A stretch of DNA of 64,000 bases. Origin: Candidatus Gastranaerophilales bacterium (GTDB lineage Bacteria > Cyanobacteriota > Vampirovibrionia > Gastranaerophilales > Gastranaerophilaceae). Below are positions 33,313-42,500 of this stretch, one piece after another. The notes beneath the pieces are model-generated. The model was not told the DNA's origin. It saw only the letters and a list, made by a program, of their open reading frames with translations, and searched no databases. Positions within the stretch are counted from its first letter, which is position 1. Every line of letters begins with the position of its first letter. Made by a program: the position numbers and the translations under genes. The stretch is taken from the NCBI GenBank assembly GCA_900770525.1, contig CAAHDT010000027.1, positions 62,001 through 126,000 on the forward strand. Direction: 5' to 3'.

Positions 33313-34221
33313 CTACACTTGTAAATGCTTTTTGATACACAAGAAACTACCACCGGCACCAAACAATATCCCCATTGCAAACATTGTCAACGCAACAATT
33401 GTTTGAGCAAACAAAGGTGACGGCACCATAAAGAATTGGTGAACATGGTTAAGTCCGGTTTCCACAAAATGCAAAGGCAAGAATGCAACTATAGCCCCAG
33501 TGAATCCATAAAATGCACCTTGCATAATCAATGGAAATCTTATATACCAATTACTAACCCCCATCAGTCGCATAATCTCGATTTCATCTTTTCTTGACTG
33601 GATTACTAACTGAATAGTGTTATTAATAATGGTAACTGTCAATACGCCCAAAATAATTACAATAAATATTGTCAAAGTGTTCACTACGTGATTTAACATT
33701 TGTATTTTCTTTGCTAACTGTTGGGCATAACTCATATCCTCAACAGAAGTTAAGTTTTTAATATTCGCAAAGACACTATCAATATTTTCAGGCTGGTCAA
33801 CCTTTACGTGAAGAGTATCAGGCAATGGATTAGAAACATCCGGCAACTTCATCTCACGCTTCAAATCAGCCCAAGACTGCTCTTTCGGTATAATTTTTAC
33901 ACTTTCTACATGCTGAAATTCGCTCACTCTGTTTTTTACTAAGTTAGGATCTGTATTAGATTTTAAATAAACCGAAATTTCCAAAACATTTCCTAATTCA
34001 TGTGCAAAAGCCGAAATTGACATTGCCGAACGGAAAAATGCACCGAAAATCGTAAGAATAGCTGCCATTGTAGTAATAATAACCAAATTAACTATTCCTG
34101 TACGCTTTATATCAAACAATGTTTCCATTGTAAGTCTGTACAAAATTCTAAGTTCGCACAACCAATCTTTTGGAATATATTTTTTTGCTTCTTTTTTAAT
34201 TTTTGATTTTTGATTATTCAT
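33313..34221 (-). CDS. ftsX: Cell division permease-like protein FtsX
   Basis: FtsX is the membrane partner of FtsE and activates periplasmic peptidoglycan hydrolases. The 302-residue product has a cytoplasmic basic N-terminus and a first membrane segment (about 42-66). The extracytoplasmic domain (about 70-165) carries NVLEISVYLKSNTDPNLV and VESVKIIPKEQSWADLK. Three C-terminal segments form the FtsX domain with IEIMRLMGVSNWYIRFPLI. The start overlaps the end of ftsE by 8 bases. Confidence 0.95.
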   Translation of the reverse strand: MNNQKSKIKKEAKKYIPKDWLCELRILYRLTMETLFDIKRTGIVNLVIITTMAAILTIFGAFFRSAMSISAFAHELGNVLEISVYLKSNTDPNLVKNRVSEFQHVESVKIIPKEQSWADLKREMKLPDVSNPLPDTLHVKVDQPENIDSVFANIKNLTSVEDMSYAQQLAKKIQMLNHVVNTLTIFIVIILGVLTVTIINNTIQLVIQSRKDEIEIMRLMGVSNWYIRFPLIMQGAFYGFTGAIVAFLPLHFVETGLNHVHQFFMVPSPLFAQTIVALTMFAMGILFGAGGSFLCIKKHLQV

Positions 34222-34891
34222 AAGTACCTGCTTGAATATCCCTTACAACTTCCCCTTTATCAAGGGTAATAACTCTTTTTCTAAAATAGTCTACCATAGC
34301 ATTATCGTGAGTAGACACAATAACAGTAATTCCACGTTGATTTATTTGATCCAAAATTTGCATAATTTCTAAAGAATTTTTCGGGTCAAGGTTTCCTGTA
34401 GGTTCGTCAGCAATCAACAATGGAGGTCCATTAACAATCGCACGTGCAATACCTACTCTTTGTTGCTCACCACCGGATAATTCGGCAGGAGTTGCATGAA
34501 TTTTATTTTCCAAACCTACAATCTTTAATGCCCCTGTTACTCTGGCATGAATTTCTCTAGAACTTATACCAAGAGTCCTGATTACATACGCCACATTATC
34601 GTATATGCTCATATTTTGCAAAAGTTTATAATCTTGAAATACAATCCCCATACAACGGCGTAAACTCGGAACTTTATCGTTTGAAAGATTTGCGATATTA
34701 ATCCCACCGATTGTAACGGTTCCGCTTGTAGGACATTCTTCGTGGTAAAGAAGTTTCATCAAAGTAGACTTTCCTGCACCAGAAGCACCTACAATAAATA
34801 CGAACTCACCTGATAATATATCCAGATTTACATTTTTCAATGCATAATTTCCGTTTTTATATTTTTTTGTTACTGATCTGAATTGAATCAT
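34214..34891 (-). CDS. ftsE: Cell division ATP-binding protein FtsE
   Basis: The 225-residue ATPase has Walker A GASGAGKST (35-43), Q-loop VFQDYKLL (about 84-91, the FtsE-typical sequence), signature LSGGEQQRVGIARA (from 138), Walker B LLIADEPTGNLDP (158-170) and the H-loop VIVSTHDNAMVD. All catalytic residues are present. It overlaps ftsX and begins 11 bases after the transketolase half, so all belong to one leftward transcript. Confidence 0.96.
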   Translation of the reverse strand: MIQFRSVTKKYKNGNYALKNVNLDILSGEFVFIVGASGAGKSTLMKLLYHEECPTSGTVTIGGINIANLSNDKVPSLRRCMGIVFQDYKLLQNMSIYDNVAYVIRTLGISSREIHARVTGALKIVGLENKIHATPAELSGGEQQRVGIARAIVNGPPLLIADEPTGNLDPKNSLEIMQILDQINQRGITVIVSTHDNAMVDYFRKRVITLDKGEVVRDIQAGTYE

Positions 34892-34902
34892 ATATAGTCC
34901 TT

Positions 34903-35865
34903 TTATTTAACTAAACGATATCTGTCTATTTGTTTTTTGATGGTTTTAGCAAGCTTTTCGGCATTCAAACCATAATAATCAAGCAATTCTTGCCATGTTC
35001 CGCTTTGTCCAAAAGTATCATTTACGCCAAGTCTTATAACAGGCATAGGATAATAGTAAGAAAGCAATTCACAAACTGCACTTCCTAACCCACCAATTAT
35101 TGAATGATTTTCAACTGTAATAACAAACTTCGTTCTCTTAGCGTTTTCAATAATAGTTGCATCATCAAGCGGTTTTACAACCGGAACATGAATTATTTGA
35201 ACCGAATAACCTTCTTTTTTCAAAGTTTCGGCAGCTTGAATAACTTCTGCAAGAGTTTCTCCGTTGGTAATTACTGTAACATCATCACCTTCTTCGATAA
35301 CCTTTGCCTTACAGAAATCAAAATCTTCGTCTTTTCCAAAAATATCACAAACATTTGTTCTTGGAATTCTTATATACATTGGACCGTAATTTTCAGCGGC
35401 AAATTTGATAACTTCTTCACATTCCTTACAATCAGCAGGAACAATAACTGTCATATTAGGAATTCCACGCATTAAAGATATATCTTCTAATGCCTGATGA
35501 CTTGCACCGTCTTCGCCAACAGTCACACCGCCATGAGTTCCGATAATTTTCACATTAAATTCTGGGTAACAAATAGAATTTCTTATTTGGTCATAAGTTC
35601 TACCGGTTGCAAACATTGCAAAACTTGCAAGGAACGGGACTTTTCCAACTGAAGCAAGCCCTGCTGCAGTTGCAACCATGTCTTGTTCAGCAATTCCCAT
35701 ATCAAAAAATCTCTCTGGAAATTCCTTGGCAAACATGCCGGTTTGAGTGGAGCATGCCAAATCTGCATCCAATACCACTACATTAGGATTTTTCTTTCCA
35801 ACTTCTACTAAAGCTTTACCAAAAGCTCCTCTAATAGATTTTCGCTCATTGAAATTTAATAACAT
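34903..35865 (-). CDS. Transketolase C-terminal subunit
   Basis: This is a 320-residue protein with the pyrimidine-binding and C-terminal domains of transketolase: RGAFGKALVEVGKKNPNVVVLDADL, MGIAEQDMVATAAGLASVGKVPFL (in parts), THGGVTVGEDGASHQALEDISLMRG and a C-terminal domain from about 190. The ThDP diphosphate-binding half is missing, as in split transketolases where a separate N-terminal subunit supplies it; none is adjacent. GAGGGTG lies 6 bases before the ATG at 35865, which is preferred over an in-frame start 12 codons upstream. A TATAAT (35927-35922) lies just upstream. Confidence 0.9.
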   Translation of the reverse strand: MLLNFNERKSIRGAFGKALVEVGKKNPNVVVLDADLACSTQTGMFAKEFPERFFDMGIAEQDMVATAAGLASVGKVPFLASFAMFATGRTYDQIRNSICYPEFNVKIIGTHGGVTVGEDGASHQALEDISLMRGIPNMTVIVPADCKECEEVIKFAAENYGPMYIRIPRTNVCDIFGKDEDFDFCKAKVIEEGDDVTVITNGETLAEVIQAAETLKKEGYSVQIIHVPVVKPLDDATIIENAKRTKFVITVENHSIIGGLGSAVCELLSYYYPMPVIRLGVNDTFGQSGTWQELLDYYGLNAEKLAKTIKKQIDRYRLVK

Positions 35866-36131
35866 GTCATTCACCCTCAATGAAAATTTTCCAATCGCCA
35901 ATAATATATTAGCCCAATTGTATTATAACATAAATATTCTCAAACAAAAAGCAAATAAATAAAACGTAGTGTTTTCAATAGTTTCAAGCAATTATTTAAT
36001 AGAATTCAAACAAAAACATGTTAAGAATTATTAAAATAATAAGCAATTTTAGCAATTTATTTTCTTGAGGAGTATTTAAAGGGTAGAATAGGAATAGACA
36101 AAAAATTTATTTATTGAAAGGAAACGATAAA

Positions 36132-37331
36132 ATGATGCAAATTCCAAATTTACCCAATTACATGCAAGTTCCACAGCCGAACTACAACGCAGTTAAAATT
36201 GACGTTCACAATCCTATGGTAAATGTACCGGCTCAACAAGCTCCGGCACAAGCACCAAATTCTCAGTATGCAACCCCAACAATGCCATACTACAATTATC
36301 CGCAAGGACAACTTTATAGTTACCCACAGGCACAAACTCAACCATATTACATGCCTCCGGTAATTAACACTCCAGAAACACAAGCTCCGGCTCCAACATT
36401 AGTTCCTCCAACAGTTCAACAACCGGCAGCACAAGAAGTTCCGGTTCAAGAACCTAAAGCTGAAACAGTTCCAGCACCTGTTGTAACAGAAGAACCTAAA
36501 ACCGAAGAAAAAAAAGAAGAGCAACCTGTAGCAGAAACAACTGCTAAAGAAGAGGCTCCAAAAACAGAAGCGAAACCTGTTGAAGTGGTTCCACCTACTC
36601 CGGTAACCCCACAAATAGATTTAAATGCTTTCATTTCTAAATTAACAAACTCAGATTATGATGTTCAAGCAACTGCAATGGAAGACATTGCAAACCTAGC
36701 TGACAAAGACCCTAAACAAGCAACTGAATTGTTAGACACAAAAGTTGTTGATGCATTAACAAATATCGTAAATGCCGATACAAGCAAATTAGAAGGTCCG
36801 TCAGAAGCTCAAGTAGCTGCAAGACAAAAAGCTAATAACAATGAACAAATGACTGACGAAGAAAAGAAATTAGCAACAGAACTATCTCCAAAAGAAGCAG
36901 CAGAAAGAAATAAAAGCTTCGCAATGTATGCAGCAGCTACATTACAAAAACTTTACGGAGAAGAAGTTCAAAAATTGAACAACTCAACAGTTCCTTTAAC
37001 TGAATTGCCAGGAGCCGTAACAGTTGTAGAACAATTAAAGAACAACCCTAACCCAACAGTTAGAAAGTCTGCTATTGAAGCACTAAGCTACATCCAAACT
37101 CCGGCTTATGCAAAAGACTTGGAAACAATCTTCTCAATAGCTCAAAAAGACCAAGACGAAAATGTTCAAAAAGCAGCTACAGAAGCTCTAGACAAATTAA
37201 AACAAATGCCGGCAGCAGATGCTAAATCAGAAGATGTAAAAGAACAACCGGCAGCAGATGCTACTAAGGCAGTAGAGGTTCCTATCAACAATGCTGATAA
37301 GAAACCTGAAGAAGTAAAACAAGCTGCATAG
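36132..37331 (+). CDS. Proline-rich HEAT-repeat protein
   Basis: This is a 399-residue cytoplasmic protein. The N-terminal 150 residues are low complexity: Pro/Gln/Ala/Tyr-rich to about residue 90, then Glu/Pro/Thr/Lys-rich. Near residue 20 is the motif VKIDVHNPMVNVP, shared in form with VNIQIFNPMVGTP of the protein at 58379-59479. From about 160, HEAT-like helical repeats begin (NSDYDVQATAMEDIANLAD, NPTVRKSAIEALSYI, DENVQKAATEALDKL), usual for protein-protein scaffolds. The C-terminal 40 residues are Ala/Glu/Lys-rich. The ATG at 36132 follows AGGAAACG; an in-frame TTG at 36114 would overlap that site. Confidence 0.82.
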   Translation: MMQIPNLPNYMQVPQPNYNAVKIDVHNPMVNVPAQQAPAQAPNSQYATPTMPYYNYPQGQLYSYPQAQTQPYYMPPVINTPETQAPAPTLVPPTVQQPAAQEVPVQEPKAETVPAPVVTEEPKTEEKKEEQPVAETTAKEEAPKTEAKPVEVVPPTPVTPQIDLNAFISKLTNSDYDVQATAMEDIANLADKDPKQATELLDTKVVDALTNIVNADTSKLEGPSEAQVAARQKANNNEQMTDEEKKLATELSPKEAAERNKSFAMYAAATLQKLYGEEVQKLNNSTVPLTELPGAVTVVEQLKNNPNPTVRKSAIEALSYIQTPAYAKDLETIFSIAQKDQDENVQKAATEALDKLKQMPAADAKSEDVKEQPAADATKAVEVPINNADKKPEEVKQAA

Positions 37332-37387
37332 TTTGAATATTAAAAAACACAAAAACTAGATTCCTTTCTTTAAATAAGACAGCAACA

Positions 37388-37419
37388 AAAACCTCTTGAA
37401 ATATCAAGAGGTTTTTGCT
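37388..37419. terminator. Bidirectional intrinsic terminator
   Basis: A 12-bp stem (37388-37399 with 37404-37415) encloses a 4-base loop, with T/A runs on both sides. It lies between the convergent HEAT-repeat and acyltransferase genes. Confidence 0.9.
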
Positions 37420-37466
37420 TTGTTATAATTAAATTATTTCTTAAGAACTGTGTCGAACACACGCCA

Positions 37467-38174
37467 TTAAGCGTTAACAGTTTCCTTTTCTTTCATTGAC
37501 TCAGGCATTGGAATACAGTTTTCATATTCAGCATGTTGTGAAATTTCATCACACCACTTGTAAACAACTTCTTCAGCAGGAAGTTCATAAGAAATAGGTT
37601 TACAAATATGCAAACGAACCTTTTGTCTTGTAAAAGGTTTAAGTTTTGGATAGCCGGTAAAGCCACCAATCGCAACAGGGATAATATCTGCCTTAGCATT
37701 CTTAGCTATTACAACAAACCCCTTTTTAATCTCATCTAACTTACCGTAAGGACGAGTACCACCTTGAGGGAACACCCCTAAAGACCAACTTGTTGTAAAT
37801 ATATCTCTTACAGTCTTGAAGGTCGCAATTTCCGGTTTTGTTCTGTCTACGGCAAAAGCCCCCAAAGACTTAATCAAATTACTTGATTTTTCTGTATCTT
37901 CAAACAACTCTTTCTTTGCCATAAAAGCAATTAACTTTTTAACTGCAAACGGAACAAAAAACGGATCGAAAATTGATACATGGTTAGCTGTAAAAATATA
38001 CTTATCTTTTTTATTCCATTTAGGTAAATTTTCAGTACCAGTAATTTCGTAATCGTAAAAAATTGAGAAAAACGGAACAACAACCGTATACAAAAAAGTC
38101 ATGTACCAAATCGAGCGAATAAAATTGTATTCAGAAGCGTATCTTCTATTATAATTGCGTTCCTTAGTTGTCAT
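37467..38174 (-). CDS. 1-acyl-sn-glycerol-3-phosphate acyltransferase family protein (PlsC-like)
   Basis: This 235-residue enzyme probably acylates lysophosphatidic acid or a related lipid. The catalytic NHxxxxD motif is ANHVSIFDP, followed by FMAKKELFE, the FPQGGTR motif (acceptor binding, EGTR-type) and PVAIGGFTGYP. A hydrophobic N-terminal segment (about 20-40) probably anchors it to the membrane. The ATG at 38174 is chosen because GGAG lies 6 bases before it; it lies inside the previous gene and overlaps its stop by 11 bases, so translation is coupled. Confidence 0.9.
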   Translation of the reverse strand: MTTKERNYNRRYASEYNFIRSIWYMTFLYTVVVPFFSIFYDYEITGTENLPKWNKKDKYIFTANHVSIFDPFFVPFAVKKLIAFMAKKELFEDTEKSSNLIKSLGAFAVDRTKPEIATFKTVRDIFTTSWSLGVFPQGGTRPYGKLDEIKKGFVVIAKNAKADIIPVAIGGFTGYPKLKPFTRQKVRLHICKPISYELPAEEVVYKWCDEISQHAEYENCIPMPESMKEKETVNA

Positions 38175-38853
38175 TCTTAACTCCAATCTCTTTATTTGTT
38201 TCATCGTTCGGGATATATTTAAAACCGGTTAATTCTTGGATTGCCTCAATCCATTTTTCAACCATTTCATCAACATTATCGCTATACGGAATAGGTTTTC
38301 CAATATTTACAACAATTTTACCACTAAAAGGTAATCTCTTAACTTCGTTTGTACCGGTAATTCCGACAGGAAGGATTGCACATTTTGTTATTTTTGCTAG
38401 TCCTGCAAAACCTTTAGTTACCCCTTTTATTTCTCCCGGGACACCACGTGTACCTTGAGGGAATATACCGAAAACCCAGTCACTTTTTTTAATAGCCATT
38501 ACTGTTTTAATAGTAGAAGGTCCTAAGCTTTCTCTGTTTACAGCAAAAGCTCCTAACCAATCAATCCACCATCTTAAAAATCTGATATCGAACAATTCCT
38601 TTTTTGCCATAAATGATACACTTCTTGGCATAACCCCAACCATCAAAGGAGGGTCAAGAGTTGATAAATGGTTTGGACATACAATATACGCATTATCTTT
38701 TGGCACATTTTCTAAACCATTAACTTCCAATCTGTAAACAAGTTTAAATCTAATCATATAGAAAAACTTGCAAACGAGTATCTGAAACAATGTACGCCAT
38801 TTATTAAATTGTTCTGTAGTTCTTTTTGTATAGGATTTTTTTTCTTTTGTCAT
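38164..38853 (-). CDS. 1-acyl-sn-glycerol-3-phosphate acyltransferase family protein (PlsC-like)
   Basis: This is a 229-residue PlsC-family protein, a paralogue of its downstream neighbour. The motifs are PNHLSTLDPP (NHxxxxD), SVSFMAKKELFDI, the acceptor motif FPQGTRGVPG and LPVGITGTNEV. A membrane-associating hydrophobic stretch lies near residues 20-40. Two PlsC-like genes in tandem suggest different acyl acceptors or acyl chains. It lies 59 bases downstream of the acetyltransferase gene. Confidence 0.9.
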   Translation of the reverse strand: MTKEKKSYTKRTTEQFNKWRTLFQILVCKFFYMIRFKLVYRLEVNGLENVPKDNAYIVCPNHLSTLDPPLMVGVMPRSVSFMAKKELFDIRFLRWWIDWLGAFAVNRESLGPSTIKTVMAIKKSDWVFGIFPQGTRGVPGEIKGVTKGFAGLAKITKCAILPVGITGTNEVKRLPFSGKIVVNIGKPIPYSDNVDEMVEKWIEAIQELTGFKYIPNDETNKEIGVKNDN

Positions 38854-38912
38854 AAACAGCTCCCTAATCTACGATTAAAGCCTAACACAAAACCGTGCCC
38901 TTTTCAAGAATA

Positions 38913-39503
38913 TTAATTATCTCTTTCAAATTTATGTTTATCTTCTTCGGTAATTTTTCTTATAACTTTGCAAGGATTTCCGGCAGCAATAACGTTATCC
39001 GGAATATCTTTTGTTACAACACTGCCAGCCCCAATTACAGAATTATTTCCGATTGTAACTCCGGCAAGGACAACAACGTTACCGCCAAACCACACATTAT
39101 CACCAACTTTAATCGGAAAGGCATATTCAAACCCTTTATTTCTATTTTCTGCATCAAGAGGGTGTTGCGGAGTATAAAAACCACAATTTGGTCCGACAAA
39201 AACATTCTTTCCAAAAGTCACTTTAGCAGAATCAAGAATCAACATATTGTGATTTGAATAGAAATTTTCGCCAACTTCAATATGCGCCCCATAATCACAA
39301 ATAAAAGGTTGTTCTATAAGAATATTTTCACCTGTTTTGCCTAATATTTGTTTTATTAAAGTTTCTCGTTCCTTTATCTTAGCAGGGTTAAGATTATTAT
39401 ATTCAAAACACTTAGCCTTGCAGACAGTTCTATCTGCAATCAAATTTTCATCCATAACAGGATTATGTTTTAAGCCATTTAGCATTTTTTCTTTTTCGTT
39501 CAT
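38913..39503 (-). CDS. Hexapeptide-repeat sugar O-acetyltransferase (maltose/galactoside type)
   Basis: This is a 196-residue left-handed beta-helix acetyltransferase. The N-terminal Mac-type cap (EKEKMLNGLKHNPVMDENLIADR) is followed by hexapeptide coils (IEQPFICDYGAHIEVGENFYSN, CGFYTPQHPLDAENRNKG with catalytic His, WFGGNVVVLAGVTIGNNSVIGAG). The pattern fits maltose/galactoside O-acetyltransferases; the real acceptor could be a surface sugar. AGGAG lies 6 bases before the ATG at 39503. It follows the giant autotransporter gene by only 14 bases on the same strand. Confidence 0.92.
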   Translation of the reverse strand: MNEKEKMLNGLKHNPVMDENLIADRTVCKAKCFEYNNLNPAKIKERETLIKQILGKTGENILIEQPFICDYGAHIEVGENFYSNHNMLILDSAKVTFGKNVFVGPNCGFYTPQHPLDAENRNKGFEYAFPIKVGDNVWFGGNVVVLAGVTIGNNSVIGAGSVVTKDIPDNVIAAGNPCKVIRKITEEDKHKFERDN

Positions 39504-39517
39504 CACAAGCTCCTGAT

Positions 39518-42500
39518 TTATTTTTTAGGTAATGATTTTATCACAGTTTTTACAGGTTTAATATTTTCTTGTTGAGTATTTTCCAATAATTTCGGTTGTT
39601 TCTTTCCCAAATTTCCCCAATCAAAGAAATAATTAAATCCTAACTGGAATCCGACACCGGTTCGTCCGCCGTTTCTCAAATTAATTTGGAAGAACGAAGA
39701 CAATCTGTCTTTCCAAGTCTTTGTAAAACCAACACCATAATTTACATAACCGTGTTTCATTTTAACGCTTGCAAGATTTACATTGCCGGCTTCGCCACCT
39801 ACCTGGTCGTTAATATTATACATATACTGCATAGTACCGTAAACACTCCAAGTATCTTTTGAGTAAATTAAATTCAATCCCGGAGCAACATTTATACCGT
39901 TCAACAACCCTGAATTCATACTCATCACACCATAATCAGTACCCCAATTTTGTTTACCGAATATGTTATAAGCAACAAATGCCGTAGGCTGAATAATAAA
40001 GTTTTTAGTTGCATGAATATTGTAAGCTGCTTTTGCTGCAGTGCCTGCGAACCAGTTCCCGGCTTGATCGGTGTATCCGGCAACATTCATTTCATTTACA
40101 TAACCACCTGCATAAGCGGCAATTGAACCGATAAAGTTATTTTTTATAAAGGTTCCCATCATACCGCCTTGACCACCATTTTGGTACATATCAACGTTAT
40201 TAAATCTTTGGTTTCCGCCATTATAACCTAAGAACGCTGTAGGAATAACTTTCCAACCATTTTTCAAATGAACCATTGGCAAATCTGCCCCAACCAATGT
40301 ACCATAAATATTATTATTAACATTCAAATTATTCGTCATTGACAATGTTTCAAAAGATACATAAGATTTAGTCCACATTCCACCTTCTTCAAGTGTATGT
40401 TGATAAGGGGAAACGGCATCTACAATTGCACTCTTATTAGCTAAAGCAGCACTATCAATCAATCTTTCATTAGGCAAAATGAAGTGGTTTGTTAACATAT
40501 CATCAACCAACAATTGATGATTATAAGCAGCCATCGTTGCAACTTGCCCTCTGAATACTTGAGGATTGTAATCTGCAAGGCTTGCCGTATAAGCTCCACC
40601 ACCTTGAGATAACAAGTGATAATTACCGATTGGAGTAAATATTTTCTTATCTGTTGCAGTGAAATCAACATCGGAAATACTATTTGCATCAAACACTTGA
40701 AGTTTAATATTTCTATCAATTGGTGCCAATCCTACGAAATTGAAATCAGAAATATTCAAAGTTCCGCCATTTGTTCCGACAATGTTGTTAATAACATAAG
40801 TATCACCAACCTTGTCACGTGGAGCAATATCTATTGCAAAATTATTTACAAAATCAACATTAAGGTTAGTCATATTACTTGACTCAATTGAACCATTCAT
40901 TGTATTCAAAGTAGAATTTCCGCTCATTGAAAGGTTATCAGCATTCATTGTAACATTTTGAGCAAGGTGCAAAATTGATTGTCCATCCAAACTTACATCT
41001 CCGCCTTGAATATAGCTGTCACCGGAAATCAAGATATTTGACCTGTTATTAAGTTCAATACTTCCGCCAACTTGCTGTAAAACCCCTCCGGCAACAGAAT
41101 TATCAACCTTATCAGTAGTTAATTTTCCACCATCAATATGAATTAAACCATTCCATTTATCTCTTGAATCAAGATTAAATATAGAACCGCTATTAAGGTT
41201 AACTGTTGCGCCTTTTTGGATATCTACGTCAACTTTATTCGCAACTTGACTCGGAGCTTGAATATTCAAAATTGAACCATCTAACAAGTTTAAAGCTCCG
41301 GATTCGGCTTTCAAAGTACCTGCCGTATTAGTCGTTGCATAATTAAGAGTACCCTTTGTATCACCTGCCCCAAGGCTTATAGTACCCTTCCAATCATCAT
41401 TATCATCAATACTAACTGTACCGCCTTGAATGTCTAGAGTTGAATTTTGGTCAATTATAGTCTTAACGGCACTCTTTATCTCGCTACCTTCAGCAACTTT
41501 TAGTGAACCTGTTTCAATATTAAGTTCTCCGCCAATAGCATTGATAATTCCATTATCAGTCAAATCTTTAACAGTAAGTTTTCCACAATCTCCCAACGAT
41601 ATTTTACCACTCCAAGCATCACTATCATCAAAGCCAGAAACCGTACCTGTAGTCGTACCGTTAAGAGTTACGTCACCACCGTTTGAAATCAACAATTCAG
41701 AATCTGCTCCGATAACAGTTTTCGTGGTATCTTTAATTACACTTTGGTCTTGGATAAACAATTTTCCGTTTTTAACATCTAATGTACCACCAGTTGCGGC
41801 AAGTAGCCCGTTGCCGTGTTCCAAATTATCCAGAGTTAAATTGCCTGAACTTAACTCAATGTCGCCTATCCAATAATCGTTACTATTAAGCGTTACATCA
41901 CCACCATCAATATAAAGAGTAGATTTTTCTTGAATAATAACAGTAGCTGCATCTTTTATTATACTGTCAACTCCAAGCTCTAATGCGGCTTCTTGCTCTT
42001 CTGTTTCACCAATAATAAGTTTTCCGTTATTTACAACTAAAGCACCGCCGTTAAGGTCAGAATTATCTGTCGCCCATAACAAAGTACCGTCATTTATTGT
42101 TGAAATTCCACCAAAGAAATTACCTGTAACTTTAGTAATAGCATCTGATACATTTTGATCAAAAGTGCCGGTAAAGTCTGAGTTATCACCTGATAAAAGT
42201 AATTTACCTTCGTTAGTAATTGACCCATCTCCACTAATAGCACTAGCTACACTGTTTACGATATTTCCGGTAGTTTTGAAAATCATTGAAGCGCCAGCCT
42301 CTTGGTAAATATCATTTTTACCACCAGGGACAACCTCTTGCACGTCAACATTAGTCAAAGTCAAAGTACCAGAGTTATAAATTGCACCACCATTCCCAAT
42401 GGAAGCATTTCCCTTAAATATTGCGTTTTCAATATTCATAGTACCTGCATTTGCAATAGCACCACCATTCCCAATGGAAGTATTTGACTCAAATGTTCCA

